This document shows positions 16,678 to 25,505 of a DNA stretch of 64,000 nucleotides, piece by piece. Each line of letters opens with the position of its first letter. The first letter of the stretch is position 1. The position numbers and the translations under genes are program-made. The DNA comes from Solimonas sp040066175 (GTDB taxonomy: Bacteria > Pseudomonadota > Gammaproteobacteria > Nevskiales > Nevskiaceae). The notes under the pieces are model-generated. The model was not told where the DNA came from. It did not search any database and saw nothing but the letters and a program-made list of their open reading frames with translations. The DNA lies in NCBI RefSeq assembly GCF_040066175.1, contig NZ_JBEAAM010000015.1, positions 52,819 to 116,818 on the forward strand. The letters are read 5' to 3'.

Positions 16678-17430
16678 TCAGGCGCCGCCCTTGCGCGCGC
16701 GGCTGCGCTGGCGCCAGGCCTCGTACAGGCAGACGGCCGCGGCGACAGACACGTTGAGGCTCTCGGTCTTGCCCTGCATCGGGATCTTCACCAGGCGGTC
16801 GCAGGTTTCGCGCGTCAGGCGGCGCAGGCCCTCACCCTCCGCGCCCATGACCAGCACTGCAGGACCTGTGAAATCGACGTCGTACAGCGTTTCCTGCGCC
16901 TCGCCGGCGAGGCCGGTGATCCAGTAGCCCAGTTCCTTGAGCCGCTCCAGCGTGCGCGCCAGGTTGGTGACGGTCACGATCGGCACGCGCTCGGCGGCCC
17001 CCGCCGCGGCCTTGCGCGCGACCGCGGTCAGCCCTGCGCTGCGGTCCTTGGGAATGATGACCGCGGCGACGCCGACGGCCTCGGCGGTGCGCAGGCACGC
17101 GCCCAGATTGTGCGGATCCTGGACGCCATCGAGCGCCAGCAGCAACCGCTGCGGCTCAGCCGAGCGGTACAGCAGGTCCTCGGCCTCGAAAGCCTTCTCC
17201 GGCACATAGGCGAGCACGCCCTGGTGGCGCAAACCCGCGGCCTTGAGGTCGAGTTCACTCCTGGGCACCACGCGCAAACGCACATTGGCACGCTGCGCCA
17301 GCTGCTGCACCTTGTGCATCCGTTCGTCGCGACGCGAATCCGCGATGAGGACTTCGAAAGGTTTGTCGTGCGCGTCCTCGAGCGCCGCCAGCACCGCATG
17401 GAAACCGCCGATCAATGTTGTCTTCGCCAT
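16678..17430 (-). CDS. rlmB: 23S rRNA (guanosine-2'-O-)-methyltransferase RlmB
   Basis: SPOUT-family methyltransferase modifying G2251 of 23S rRNA (E. coli numbering). The 250 residues show an N-terminal substrate-binding domain (IGGFHAVLAAL) and the knotted catalytic domain with LDGVQDPHNLGACLRTAEA, MGAEGEGLRRL and IPMQGKTESLNVSVAAAVCL. The ATG at 17430 gives the usual length. It is near rnr, as in enterics and pseudomonads, but an OmpA-type gene and a terminator separate them here. Confidence 0.95.
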   Translation of the reverse strand: MAKTTLIGGFHAVLAALEDAHDKPFEVLIADSRRDERMHKVQQLAQRANVRLRVVPRSELDLKAAGLRHQGVLAYVPEKAFEAEDLLYRSAEPQRLLLALDGVQDPHNLGACLRTAEAVGVAAVIIPKDRSAGLTAVARKAAAGAAERVPIVTVTNLARTLERLKELGYWITGLAGEAQETLYDVDFTGPAVLVMGAEGEGLRRLTRETCDRLVKIPMQGKTESLNVSVAAAVCLYEAWRQRSRARKGGA

Positions 17431-17455
17431 GCACGGAGCATTCAGCCAGTTGCCG

Positions 17456-17489
17456 GAAAAAGCAAAGCCCCCGACCGATACGGGGGCTT
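17456..17489 (-). terminator. intrinsic terminator after the OmpA-type lipoprotein gene
   Basis: A perfect 9-bp stem AAGCCCCCG / CGGGGGCTT with a 7-base loop, followed on the minus strand by TTTGCTTTTT. It lies about 20 bases past the gene's stop and separates it from rlmB. Confidence 0.85.
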
Positions 17490-17509
17490 CGCGTCGAAGC
17501 AGACCAGCA

Positions 17510-18205
17510 TCAACTGCCGAGATAAGGCGGCGGCGCCCAGGCCTGCTGCTCCTGCCCTTCGACCACCGGCTTGATGACGATATCGACGCGGCGGTTCTTG
17601 CGGCGGCCTTCGGCGGTGCTGTTCGACGCGACCGGTTCGCGCTTGCCGCGACCTTCCTGGCGCATGCGCGTGCCCGGCACACCCTGCCCGGCCATGTAGC
17701 TGGCGACCGCCGCGGCGCGGCGTTCCGAGAGGCTCTGGTTGTGCTCGTCGCTGCCGGTCGAATCGGTATGGCCGACGACGTGAATGACGGTGCGGTCGTA
17801 GTTGCGCAGCACGCCGGCGATCTTGGCGTAGGTGTTCAGCGCGGCCGGCATCAGCTGCGCGCTGTCCACTTCGAAACTGACGTCGCTGGCGACACCGACC
17901 TTGAGCGAGCCGTCACTCAGCCGCACGATCTGCAGCTCCCGGCGCGCCGTCTCCTCGGCGAGCTGACGCTCCAGCTCGGCCTGCTGCCGATCCATGTAGC
18001 CGCCGACCGCACCACCGGCAATGGCGCCGACGACGGCACCGACGATCGGCGCCCCGCGCGCATGGCTGACCTGGTTGCCGATCGCAGCGCCGGCAACCGC
18101 GCCGATCACCGCACCGGTCTTCGCGCGCCGGTTCGGATCGTCCGCGGCACAGGCCCCCACACCGACTGCCAGCGCCGCGACGACCGCCATCCTGAACATG
18201 TTCAT
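17510..18205 (-). CDS. OmpA-family lipoprotein with glycine-zipper segment
   Basis: Outer-membrane lipoprotein of 231 residues. The signal peptide ends in VGAC (cysteine 19). Two glycine-zipper helices follow at about 30-70 (GAVIGAVAGAAIGN, GAVVGAIAGGAVGG), a short coiled segment, then a peptidoglycan-binding OmpA domain (about 95-215) with VVGHTDSTGSDEHNQSLSER and NRRVDIVI. It resembles YiaD-type proteins. The ATG overlaps the rnr stop by four bases (ATGA), so it is translated with RNase R, an unusual neighbour for this gene. Confidence 0.92.
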   Translation of the reverse strand: MNMFRMAVVAALAVGVGACAADDPNRRAKTGAVIGAVAGAAIGNQVSHARGAPIVGAVVGAIAGGAVGGYMDRQQAELERQLAEETARRELQIVRLSDGSLKVGVASDVSFEVDSAQLMPAALNTYAKIAGVLRNYDRTVIHVVGHTDSTGSDEHNQSLSERRAAAVASYMAGQGVPGTRMRQEGRGKREPVASNSTAEGRRKNRRVDIVIKPVVEGQEQQAWAPPPYLGS

Positions 18206-20553
18206 CGCTTCGTCCTCTTCTGTTTTCCAGCCCTTCGGTTCGTTGCGGATTCTGGCCGCGCGGACTTAATCCGGGATGAATGCTGAATCACACGCAACAG
18301 CTCCAAGTCGATCTTGCGCTCATCGAGATTGACGCGCGCCAGCTTCACCCGCACGCGATCACCGAGTCCATAGACCGTCTTGCTGCGACTGCCGACCAGA
18401 CGCTGCGCCGCCGCATCGTGCTCATAGTAGTCGTTGCGCAGCGACGAGACATGCACCAGTCCCTCGATGTACAGGCCCTCGAGTTCGACGAACAGACCGA
18501 ACGGCGCGACGCTGCTGACCATACCGTCGAACTCCTCGGCCAGCCGATGACGCATGAACTCGCACTTGAGCCAGGTCGTGACGTCGCGCGTCGCCTCGTC
18601 GGCGCGCCGCTCCGTCATCGAGCAGTGCGTGCCCAGCGCAGCCATGCGTTCATGGTCGTATGTGAATGCAGTGGGCTTGCCCTTGCGCAGGCCGTGCTTG
18701 ATCGCGCGGTGCAGCAGCAGATCGGGGTAGCGCCGGATCGGCGACGTGAAATGAGCATAGTGCGTCAGCGCCAGACCGAAGTGGCCGATGTTGTCGGGCG
18801 AGTAGCGCGCCTGCATCATCGACCGCAGCAGGACCGTCTGCACCAGCGCGGCATCCGGGCGCCCCTTGAGCTGTGCCAGTGTGCGGCTGTAGTCCTTGGC
18901 GGTCGGCTTCTCGCCACCGCCCAGATGCAGGCCGCGCAGCGCCAGAAACTCCCGCAAGGGCTGCAGCTTGACCGGATCGGGCGATTCGTGGATGCGATAC
19001 AGATTCGCGAGCTTGTGCTTCTCGACGAAGCGCGCGGCCTGCACGTTGGCAGCGATCATGCATTCCTCGATCAACCGATGCGCACGGTTGCGCTGTACCG
19101 GCACGATGCGCTCGATCTTGCGCTCGTCGGAGAACACGATGCGCGTCTCCGTCGAATCGAAATCGATCGCTCCGCGCCGCTCGCGCGCCGCGAACAGGGC
19201 TTCGAACACCTCCTGCAGCGCCTGCAGATGCTCGACGAACGGTGCGCGCTCGCGTGCCTTGTCACCCTCCGGCCGGTCGAGGATCTCCGCCACTTCGTCG
19301 TAGGTCAGGCGTGCCTGGGAGCGCATCACCGCTTCATAGAAGCGTGACCTGGCGACCTCGCCATCGGGCATGATGCGCATCTCGCAGACCATGCACAGGC
19401 GATCGACCTGCGGATTGAGCGAGCACAGCCCGTTGGAAAGCTTCTCCGGCAGCATCGGAATCACGCGCTGCGGGAAGTACACCGAGTTGCCGCGCCGCAC
19501 GGCCTCCTTGTCGAGCGGCGACTCGGGATGCACATAGGCGGCGACATCGGCGATCGCCACCCACAGCGTCCATCCCCCCTTCGAAGTCGCACCGCCGCGC
19601 TGCGGCCGGCAATAGACGGCGTCGTCGAAGTCACGCGCATCGACACCGTCGATCGTGACCAGCGGCAGATGGCGCAAGTCCTCGCGGCCGGCGACGTGCG
19701 CCTCGGTGACCTCTTCCGGAAGCGCCGCGGCCTCGGCTTCGACGGCCTCCGGCCAGTCGTGAGGCAGGCTGTGCGCGCGGATCGCCGCCTCGATCTCCAT
19801 GCCGGGAGCCAGGTGCTCACCGAGGATCTCCTCGATCCTGCCGACCGGCAGCGTGCGGTTGCCCGGCGGCGTCACGATCTGTGCGACGACCATCTGGCCG
19901 TGACGTGCGCCCTGAAGGTGTTCGGGCGGGATCAGCAGGTCGTGCTGCACGCGCGGATTCTCGGGAATCACATAGCTGACGCCCTGCTCGACGTGCAGGC
20001 GGCCGACGACACTGCGGCTGACCCGCTCGATCACCTGGGCGACCGCCCCCTCCGGCCGTCCCTTGAAGTCCCGCCCGACGACGCGCACCAGCACGCGGTC
20101 GCCGTTCATCAGCGCGCGCATCTGCCGCGGCGGAAGGAAGATGTCGTCGCCCCCCGTGTCCGGGATCAGGAAGCCGAATCCGTCGCGATGCGCCTGCACG
20201 CTGCCGGCGACCAGGTTCATCCGCGTCACCGGCCCGAACGCGCCGCGCCGGTTCTGCACGATCTGCCCATCGCGAACCATTGCCACCAGGCGCTTGGACA
20301 AGGCCTCCTGCTGTGCGAGGCGGCCGAGTCCGAAGTGGCCGACCAGGTCATCCAAGGTCATGGGCCCGTCCTGTGCCGCCAGGGTTTCCAGGATCAGCGG
20401 CCGGCTCGGAATCGGTTCCGTGTACTGCTGCGCCTGCTGCTGATACTCCGGATCGGCGTCCTGCCAGCGCTGCGGATGCGGCGCCACAGACGGCCGCTCG
20501 TCCCGCGGCCGCTGCGGTGCGTGTGCATGTTTTTGCGATGTTTTCTTTTTCAT
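18202..20553 (-). CDS. rnr: ribonuclease R
   Basis: 3'-5' exoribonuclease that degrades structured RNA. The 783 residues have cold-shock-type OB domains (MRALMNGDRVLVRVVGR), the RNB catalytic domain with the metal site VTIDGVDARDFDDAVYC, IRRYPDLLLHRAIKHG, and a C-terminal S1 domain (VSSVAPFGLFVELEGLYIEG). A basic tail ends KQKRTKR. I chose the ATG at 20553 over the in-frame TTG two codons upstream. The start codon overlaps the -35 box of the divergent tRNA-Leu promoter. Confidence 0.96.
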   Translation of the reverse strand: MKKKTSQKHAHAPQRPRDERPSVAPHPQRWQDADPEYQQQAQQYTEPIPSRPLILETLAAQDGPMTLDDLVGHFGLGRLAQQEALSKRLVAMVRDGQIVQNRRGAFGPVTRMNLVAGSVQAHRDGFGFLIPDTGGDDIFLPPRQMRALMNGDRVLVRVVGRDFKGRPEGAVAQVIERVSRSVVGRLHVEQGVSYVIPENPRVQHDLLIPPEHLQGARHGQMVVAQIVTPPGNRTLPVGRIEEILGEHLAPGMEIEAAIRAHSLPHDWPEAVEAEAAALPEEVTEAHVAGREDLRHLPLVTIDGVDARDFDDAVYCRPQRGGATSKGGWTLWVAIADVAAYVHPESPLDKEAVRRGNSVYFPQRVIPMLPEKLSNGLCSLNPQVDRLCMVCEMRIMPDGEVARSRFYEAVMRSQARLTYDEVAEILDRPEGDKARERAPFVEHLQALQEVFEALFAARERRGAIDFDSTETRIVFSDERKIERIVPVQRNRAHRLIEECMIAANVQAARFVEKHKLANLYRIHESPDPVKLQPLREFLALRGLHLGGGEKPTAKDYSRTLAQLKGRPDAALVQTVLLRSMMQARYSPDNIGHFGLALTHYAHFTSPIRRYPDLLLHRAIKHGLRKGKPTAFTYDHERMAALGTHCSMTERRADEATRDVTTWLKCEFMRHRLAEEFDGMVSSVAPFGLFVELEGLYIEGLVHVSSLRNDYYEHDAAAQRLVGSRSKTVYGLGDRVRVKLARVNLDERKIDLELLRVIQHSSRIKSARPESATNRRAGKQKRTKR

Positions 20554-20581
20554 TGACAAAGGTTCGGTGCGTCGCCAAAAT
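20553..20581 (+). promoter_or_regulatory. tRNA-Leu promoter
   Basis: TTGACA at 20553-20558, a 17-base spacer and CAAAAT at 20576-20581. The following GCGCGCCC is a GC-rich discriminator, typical of stringently controlled stable-RNA promoters. The mature tRNA begins 13 bases after the -10 box. The -35 box overlaps the rnr start codon on the other strand. Confidence 0.7.
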
Positions 20582-20593
20582 GCGCGCCCTCAT

Positions 20594-20678
20594 GCCGAGG
20601 TGGCGGAATTGGTAGACGCACCAGTTTCAGGTACTGGCGGGTAACACCGTGAAGGTTCGAGTCCTTTCCTCGGCACCA
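20594..20678 (+). tRNA. tRNA-Leu (anticodon CAG)
   Basis: 85 bases with encoded CCA. The acceptor stem GCCGAGG/CCTCGGC pairs perfectly, with discriminator A. The anticodon arm CCAGT-TTCAGGT-ACTGG gives anticodon CAG, which reads CUG. A long variable arm (GGCGGGTAACACCGT) marks a class II tRNA, and the T arm contains GGTTCGAGTCC. CUG is the dominant leucine codon in this GC-rich genome. Confidence 0.97.
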
Positions 20679-20685
20679 AACAACG

Positions 20686-20710
20686 AAGGCCGGCTTTGCC
20701 GGCCTTTTTA
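20686..20710 (+). terminator. intrinsic terminator of tRNA-Leu
   Basis: A perfect 9-bp stem AAGGCCGGC / GCCGGCCTT with TTT loop, followed by a T run, starting 8 bases after the CCA end. Confidence 0.88.
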
Positions 20711-20771
20711 GTTTCCGGTTTCCCGGCCGGGGTTTCCAGTTGAAGCCGTCTTGCGGCTGCAAACCGGAAAC
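20711..20771. repeat. inverted repeat of a GTTTCCGG word
   Basis: GTTTCCGGTTT at 20711-20721 is matched exactly by AAACCGGAAAC at 20761-20771, and more GGTTTCC/GGAAACC words lie inside and just outside the arms. It sits between the tRNA-Leu terminator and the purA stop and may act as a terminator for purA on the minus strand. Confidence 0.7.
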
Positions 20772-20791
20772 CGGCGAATGGGAGCGGTTGT

Positions 20792-22084
<1,293 letters not shown>

Positions 22085-22189
22085 ATGTCGTCTCTCTTGA
22101 TCCAGTATGTCGATGACATCCGTGTCGTGGCCTGGCCACCATGCCCGCCCCCGGCGGCGGGGCCGCGTGCCATTCAAGGCTCTCGGCCT

Positions 22190-23179
22190 TCATCCGACGC
22201 GCCCCAGCCGCAGCAGTTCGTTGAGGTCGGCCGAGAAGCCCGTGGCCGGCCGGGACGCGCCGAACTCGCTGCCGACACCGTCGTAGCGCCCGCCGCGCGC
22301 GATCTCGCGGCCATGTCCCGGCACGAAGGCCGCGAACACGATGCCGGTGTGGTAGCGGTAACCGCGCAGCTCGGCCAGGTCGATGTGGACACGCGCCGCC
22401 GGCGCCACCTTGGCCAGTTCCAGCACCGTGCGCTCCAGTGCGTCGAGCGCGCCTTCGACGGCAGCACCGCCGGCGCGCAACACCTCCCGCGCACGCGCCA
22501 GCACCTTCGGCTCGCCATTGAGATCCATCAGCTGCGACACCAGCTCGATCGCACGCGGCTTGAGCCGGCGAGCCTGTGCGAACTCGGCCAGATCCGGATG
22601 TGACTTGCGCTGCAGGATTTCGAACAGCGCCGACTCCTCGGCGGCATTGAGCCCGAGCCTGGCAGTCAGCGCGCGATAGATGCCGACGTGGCCCAGATCA
22701 AGATATATGCGACGCACACCGGCGAGGCGCAGCGTCTTGAGCATCAGATCGAGGATTTCCAGATCACCGTCAGGACCCGCCAGACCGAACAGCTCGCAGC
22801 CCACCTGGCGCGGTGAACGCGAACCGCCGAGACTGTCGGCCTCGGTGCGCAGTACCGTACCCAGGTAACACAGACGCACCACCGACTGATCCGCATAGCG
22901 GCGCGACGCGATGCGTGCCGCCTGCGGCGTCATGTCCGCACGCAGGCCGAGCAGCCGACCGCTGGCCGGATCCGTGAGCTTGAACGTCTGCTGCTCCAGA
23001 CCCTGCGCCGTTCCGGTCAGCAAGGTGTCGAGATGCTCGATCAGCGGCGGCAGGATCAGCTGATAGCCGCGCTTGCGGTAGTGGTCGAGCAACCGGCGCC
23101 GCAGCGCCTCCATCTGCCACGACAGCGGCGGCAGAGACTCCTCGACGCCCTCTGGCAGCATCCATTTGTTGATCGTCAT
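22190..23179 (-). CDS. hisZ: ATP phosphoribosyltransferase regulatory subunit HisZ
   Basis: Histidyl-tRNA-synthetase-like subunit needed by short-form HisG for histidine synthesis. The 329 residues start MTINKWMLPEGVEESLPP and carry LRADMTPQAARIASRR, YLGTVLRTE and RGGRYDGVGSEFG, class II synthetase-derived motifs. It is shorter than the roughly 380-residue forms I know, mainly at the C-terminus, and lacks the tRNA-binding domain, as expected for HisZ. The hflC-DUF2065-hisZ-purA order is known from Pseudomonas. It predicts a short HisG elsewhere in the genome. Confidence 0.92.
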   Translation of the reverse strand: MTINKWMLPEGVEESLPPLSWQMEALRRRLLDHYRKRGYQLILPPLIEHLDTLLTGTAQGLEQQTFKLTDPASGRLLGLRADMTPQAARIASRRYADQSVVRLCYLGTVLRTEADSLGGSRSPRQVGCELFGLAGPDGDLEILDLMLKTLRLAGVRRIYLDLGHVGIYRALTARLGLNAAEESALFEILQRKSHPDLAEFAQARRLKPRAIELVSQLMDLNGEPKVLARAREVLRAGGAAVEGALDALERTVLELAKVAPAARVHIDLAELRGYRYHTGIVFAAFVPGHGREIARGGRYDGVGSEFGASRPATGFSADLNELLRLGRVG

Positions 23180-23181
23180 CG

Positions 23182-23373
23182 TCAGGCGAGATTGAGCAGC
23201 AGCAGTCCGCCGCACAGACTGAGAAAGCCGATCAGGCGCAGGCTGCGGGCTTCCATCTGCGCCAGCGTCAACAGCATGCGCCGCCACTGTGACGGCGCCG
23301 CGAATGGCATCAGGCCTTCGATCACCATCACCAGCCCCAGCGCACGAATCAGCTCGGTCCAGTCCAGGCTCAA
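23182..23373 (-). CDS. DUF2065 small inner-membrane protein
   Basis: 63 residues with two hydrophobic helices (about 9-26 and 44-62) around a basic loop (SQWRRMLLTLAQMEARSLR). It matches the DUF2065/YjeT family always found after hflC. The ATG overlaps the hflC stop by four bases and the gene ends 2 bases before hisZ starts, so it is tightly coupled. Function is unknown. Confidence 0.88.
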   Translation of the reverse strand: MSLDWTELIRALGLVMVIEGLMPFAAPSQWRRMLLTLAQMEARSLRLIGFLSLCGGLLLLNLA

Positions 23374-24239
23374 GGCGTGCCGCCGCGGAAATACTTGAAG
23401 AATGGGCCGTTCGGCTGCAGCACGAGTACGTCCTGTCCGCCGCCGAAGCTGCCGGCATAGACGTTGAGCGAGCGGTAGAAGCTGTAGAACTCGGCGTCCT
23501 GGCCATACGCCTTGGCGTAGATCTCGGCGGCGCGCGCGTCGCCGCCGCCGCGCAGCTCCTCGGCCTCCTTGTAGGCGTTGGCCAGCAGCACCTGCGCCTC
23601 GCGGTCGGCGCCGGCGCGGATCTTCTCCGCCTCCTCGGCGCCCCGCGCGCGCAGGTCCGCGGCCACCCGCGCGCGTTCGGCGCGCATGCGGTCGTAGACC
23701 GATTCGCTCACCGACTGCGGCAGATTGATCGACTTCAGGCGCACATCGATGATCTCGACGCCGAGATCCGCGACATTCTTCACGACCTTGCGCTCCAGTT
23801 CCGACATGATGACGTCGCGTTCGTCGGACACCGCCTGCTGGATCGTGCGCGATCCGAACTCGTCACGCAGGCCGCGGTTGATGATCGCCGAAAGACGGTC
23901 GAGTGCCAGCAGCTCCTGCCCACCGGTCGCGCGGTAATACACGGCCGGGTCCTGGATGCGCCATTTCACGAAGAAATCGACTTCGACGTTCTTTTTCTCG
24001 ACGGTCAGGAAGTTCTCCGTCTGGTTGTCGAGTGTCAGCACGCGCCCGTCGAACTTGCGGACGCTCTGGAAGAACGGGATCTTCGCGTGCAGGCCCGGCG
24101 CGAACTCCGCGTCCTTGAGTTCGCCGACCTGGAACAGCAGCGCGCGTTCACGCTGATCGACGATGAAAAAGGTGTTGGACACCAACAGCAGCGCGGCCAG
24201 CGCGGCGATGGCGAGCACAAGGGGACTGGTGTTGTTCAT
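23370..24239 (-). CDS. hflC: HflC, modulator of FtsH protease
   Basis: SPFH/prohibitin-family protein of 289 residues, anchored by an N-terminal helix (about 6-24) with most of the chain outside the cytoplasm. It forms a cage with HflK around FtsH. Family segments include STFFIVDQRERALLFQVGEL-like sequence, DVRLKSINLPQSVSESVYDRM and REAQVLLANAYKEAEE. Its ATG overlaps the hflK stop by one base. Confidence 0.96.
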   Translation of the reverse strand: MNNTSPLVLAIAALAALLLVSNTFFIVDQRERALLFQVGELKDAEFAPGLHAKIPFFQSVRKFDGRVLTLDNQTENFLTVEKKNVEVDFFVKWRIQDPAVYYRATGGQELLALDRLSAIINRGLRDEFGSRTIQQAVSDERDVIMSELERKVVKNVADLGVEIIDVRLKSINLPQSVSESVYDRMRAERARVAADLRARGAEEAEKIRAGADREAQVLLANAYKEAEELRGGGDARAAEIYAKAYGQDAEFYSFYRSLNVYAGSFGGGQDVLVLQPNGPFFKYFRGGTP

Positions 24240-25369
24240 CAGCGGCCTCTCTCACGCGAACGCAGGTTGTCGCTTCCCGATGACGCGGGGCCGCTGCGCA
24301 CCGCCGGCGGCGCGGTCACGAAGTCACCCGGCGCATCACTGCGCGGCGCCGCGCGCATCAGCTGGTCGAGGGGCAGGTAGAGCAATGGCGCCCCCTTGTC
24401 CACGTCGAGCAGGATCTTGCTGCTGTTGCCATACACGGTATTCATCGTGTCGAGGTACATGCGCTCGCGCATCACCTTGGGCGCCTTGCGGTATTCGCTC
24501 AGCAGTTGATTGAAGCGCGCTGCGTCACCCTCCGCCTTGGCGACGACCTGGTCGCGGTAAGCCGTCGCCTCCTGGACTTGCCGCGCCGCGGCACCGCGCG
24601 CCTTCGGCAGGCGGTCATTGGCATAGGCTTCGGCCTCGTTCTTCAGGCGCTGCTGGTCCTCGCGCGCCTTGATCGCATCGGCGAACGCCGCCTGCACCGG
24701 CTCCGGCGGCTGCGCCTGCTGCAGACTCACTTCGGTCACGAACAGGCCGGTCTTGTACTCGTCCATGCGCTCCTGCAGCAACACCTTGGTCCGGTCGCCG
24801 ATCTCCTGGCGGCCGTCGGTGAGGATGAAGTCCATCTTCGACTGGCCGACGATCTCGCGCACCGAGGACTTGGTCGCCTGGCGCATCGTCAGCTCGGGAT
24901 CGGCGACGTTGAACACGTAGTCTTCGACGCTGGACACGCGATACTGAACGGTCAACTCCAGATCGACGATGTTCTCGTCCTGCGTGAGCATCGTCGCGCG
25001 GTCCCGTGTCGAACGCACCCCGGTGACATTGATGACCTCCTCCCTCTCGATCGGCCATGGCAGGCGCCAGCGCAAGCCCGGCTCGGTGGTCTGCACGTAC
25101 TTGCCGAAACGCAGCACCACGGCGCGCTCCTGCTCGTCCACCACGTAGAAGCCCGACGCGATCCAGAGCAGTGCCAGCGCCAGGATGACCAGGCCGACCA
25201 GCCCGCCCGGCGCGGCACCGCGCGGCGCCGCACCGCCGCTGCCGCCCCGGCCACCACCGAAGCGTGCCTTCAGTCGCTTGAGCATCTCGTCGAGATCCGG
25301 CGGTCCGTCGCCGCGCTTGGGTCCCTGGTTCCACGGATCGCGGCCGGGTCCCGGCTCATTCCAGGCCAT
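24239..25369 (-). CDS. hflK: HflK, modulator of FtsH protease
   Basis: SPFH-family partner of HflC, 376 residues. It has a Gly/Pro-rich cytoplasmic N-terminus (MAWNEPGPGRDPWNQGPKRG), a single membrane helix near residues 55-75, then the SPFH domain (GFYVVDEQERAVVLRFGKYV, VEDYVFNVADPELTM). The C-terminal tail is Pro/Ala-rich. First gene of an hflK-hflC-DUF2065-hisZ run with its own leader and candidate promoter. Confidence 0.96.
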   Translation of the reverse strand: MAWNEPGPGRDPWNQGPKRGDGPPDLDEMLKRLKARFGGGRGGSGGAAPRGAAPGGLVGLVILALALLWIASGFYVVDEQERAVVLRFGKYVQTTEPGLRWRLPWPIEREEVINVTGVRSTRDRATMLTQDENIVDLELTVQYRVSSVEDYVFNVADPELTMRQATKSSVREIVGQSKMDFILTDGRQEIGDRTKVLLQERMDEYKTGLFVTEVSLQQAQPPEPVQAAFADAIKAREDQQRLKNEAEAYANDRLPKARGAAARQVQEATAYRDQVVAKAEGDAARFNQLLSEYRKAPKVMRERMYLDTMNTVYGNSSKILLDVDKGAPLLYLPLDQLMRAAPRSDAPGDFVTAPPAVRSGPASSGSDNLRSRERGR

Positions 25370-25413
25370 TGGCTACTCCACAATTAGTTGGGTGTCGATG
25401 TTCGAAGCGCCGC

Positions 25414-25474
25414 CAGACCGCCGCGGTCTGCAGGCGCACAGGATTCAGACTGGTGACCGGCACCAATGGTGCCG
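25414..25474 (-). promoter_or_regulatory. two stem-loops in the hflK leader
   Basis: CGGCACC-ATT-GGTGCCG (25458-25474) and CAGACCG-CGG-CGGTCTG (25414-25430) are perfect 7-bp hairpins in the 110-base leader upstream of hflK. The first lies at the expected transcript start, so it could protect the 5' end. Confidence 0.45.
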
Positions 25475-25478
25475 CGGG

Positions 25479-25487
25479 ATTCTAGCA
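25479..25487 (-). promoter_or_regulatory. extended -10 promoter of hflK
   Basis: Minus-strand TGCTAGAAT is an extended -10 element (TGn plus TAGAAT). No good -35 box is seen. It lies 110 bases upstream of the hflK start, inside the hflX-hflK gap. Confidence 0.5.
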
Positions 25488-25505
25488 GTCCGCTCGCGGC
25501 CGCAC

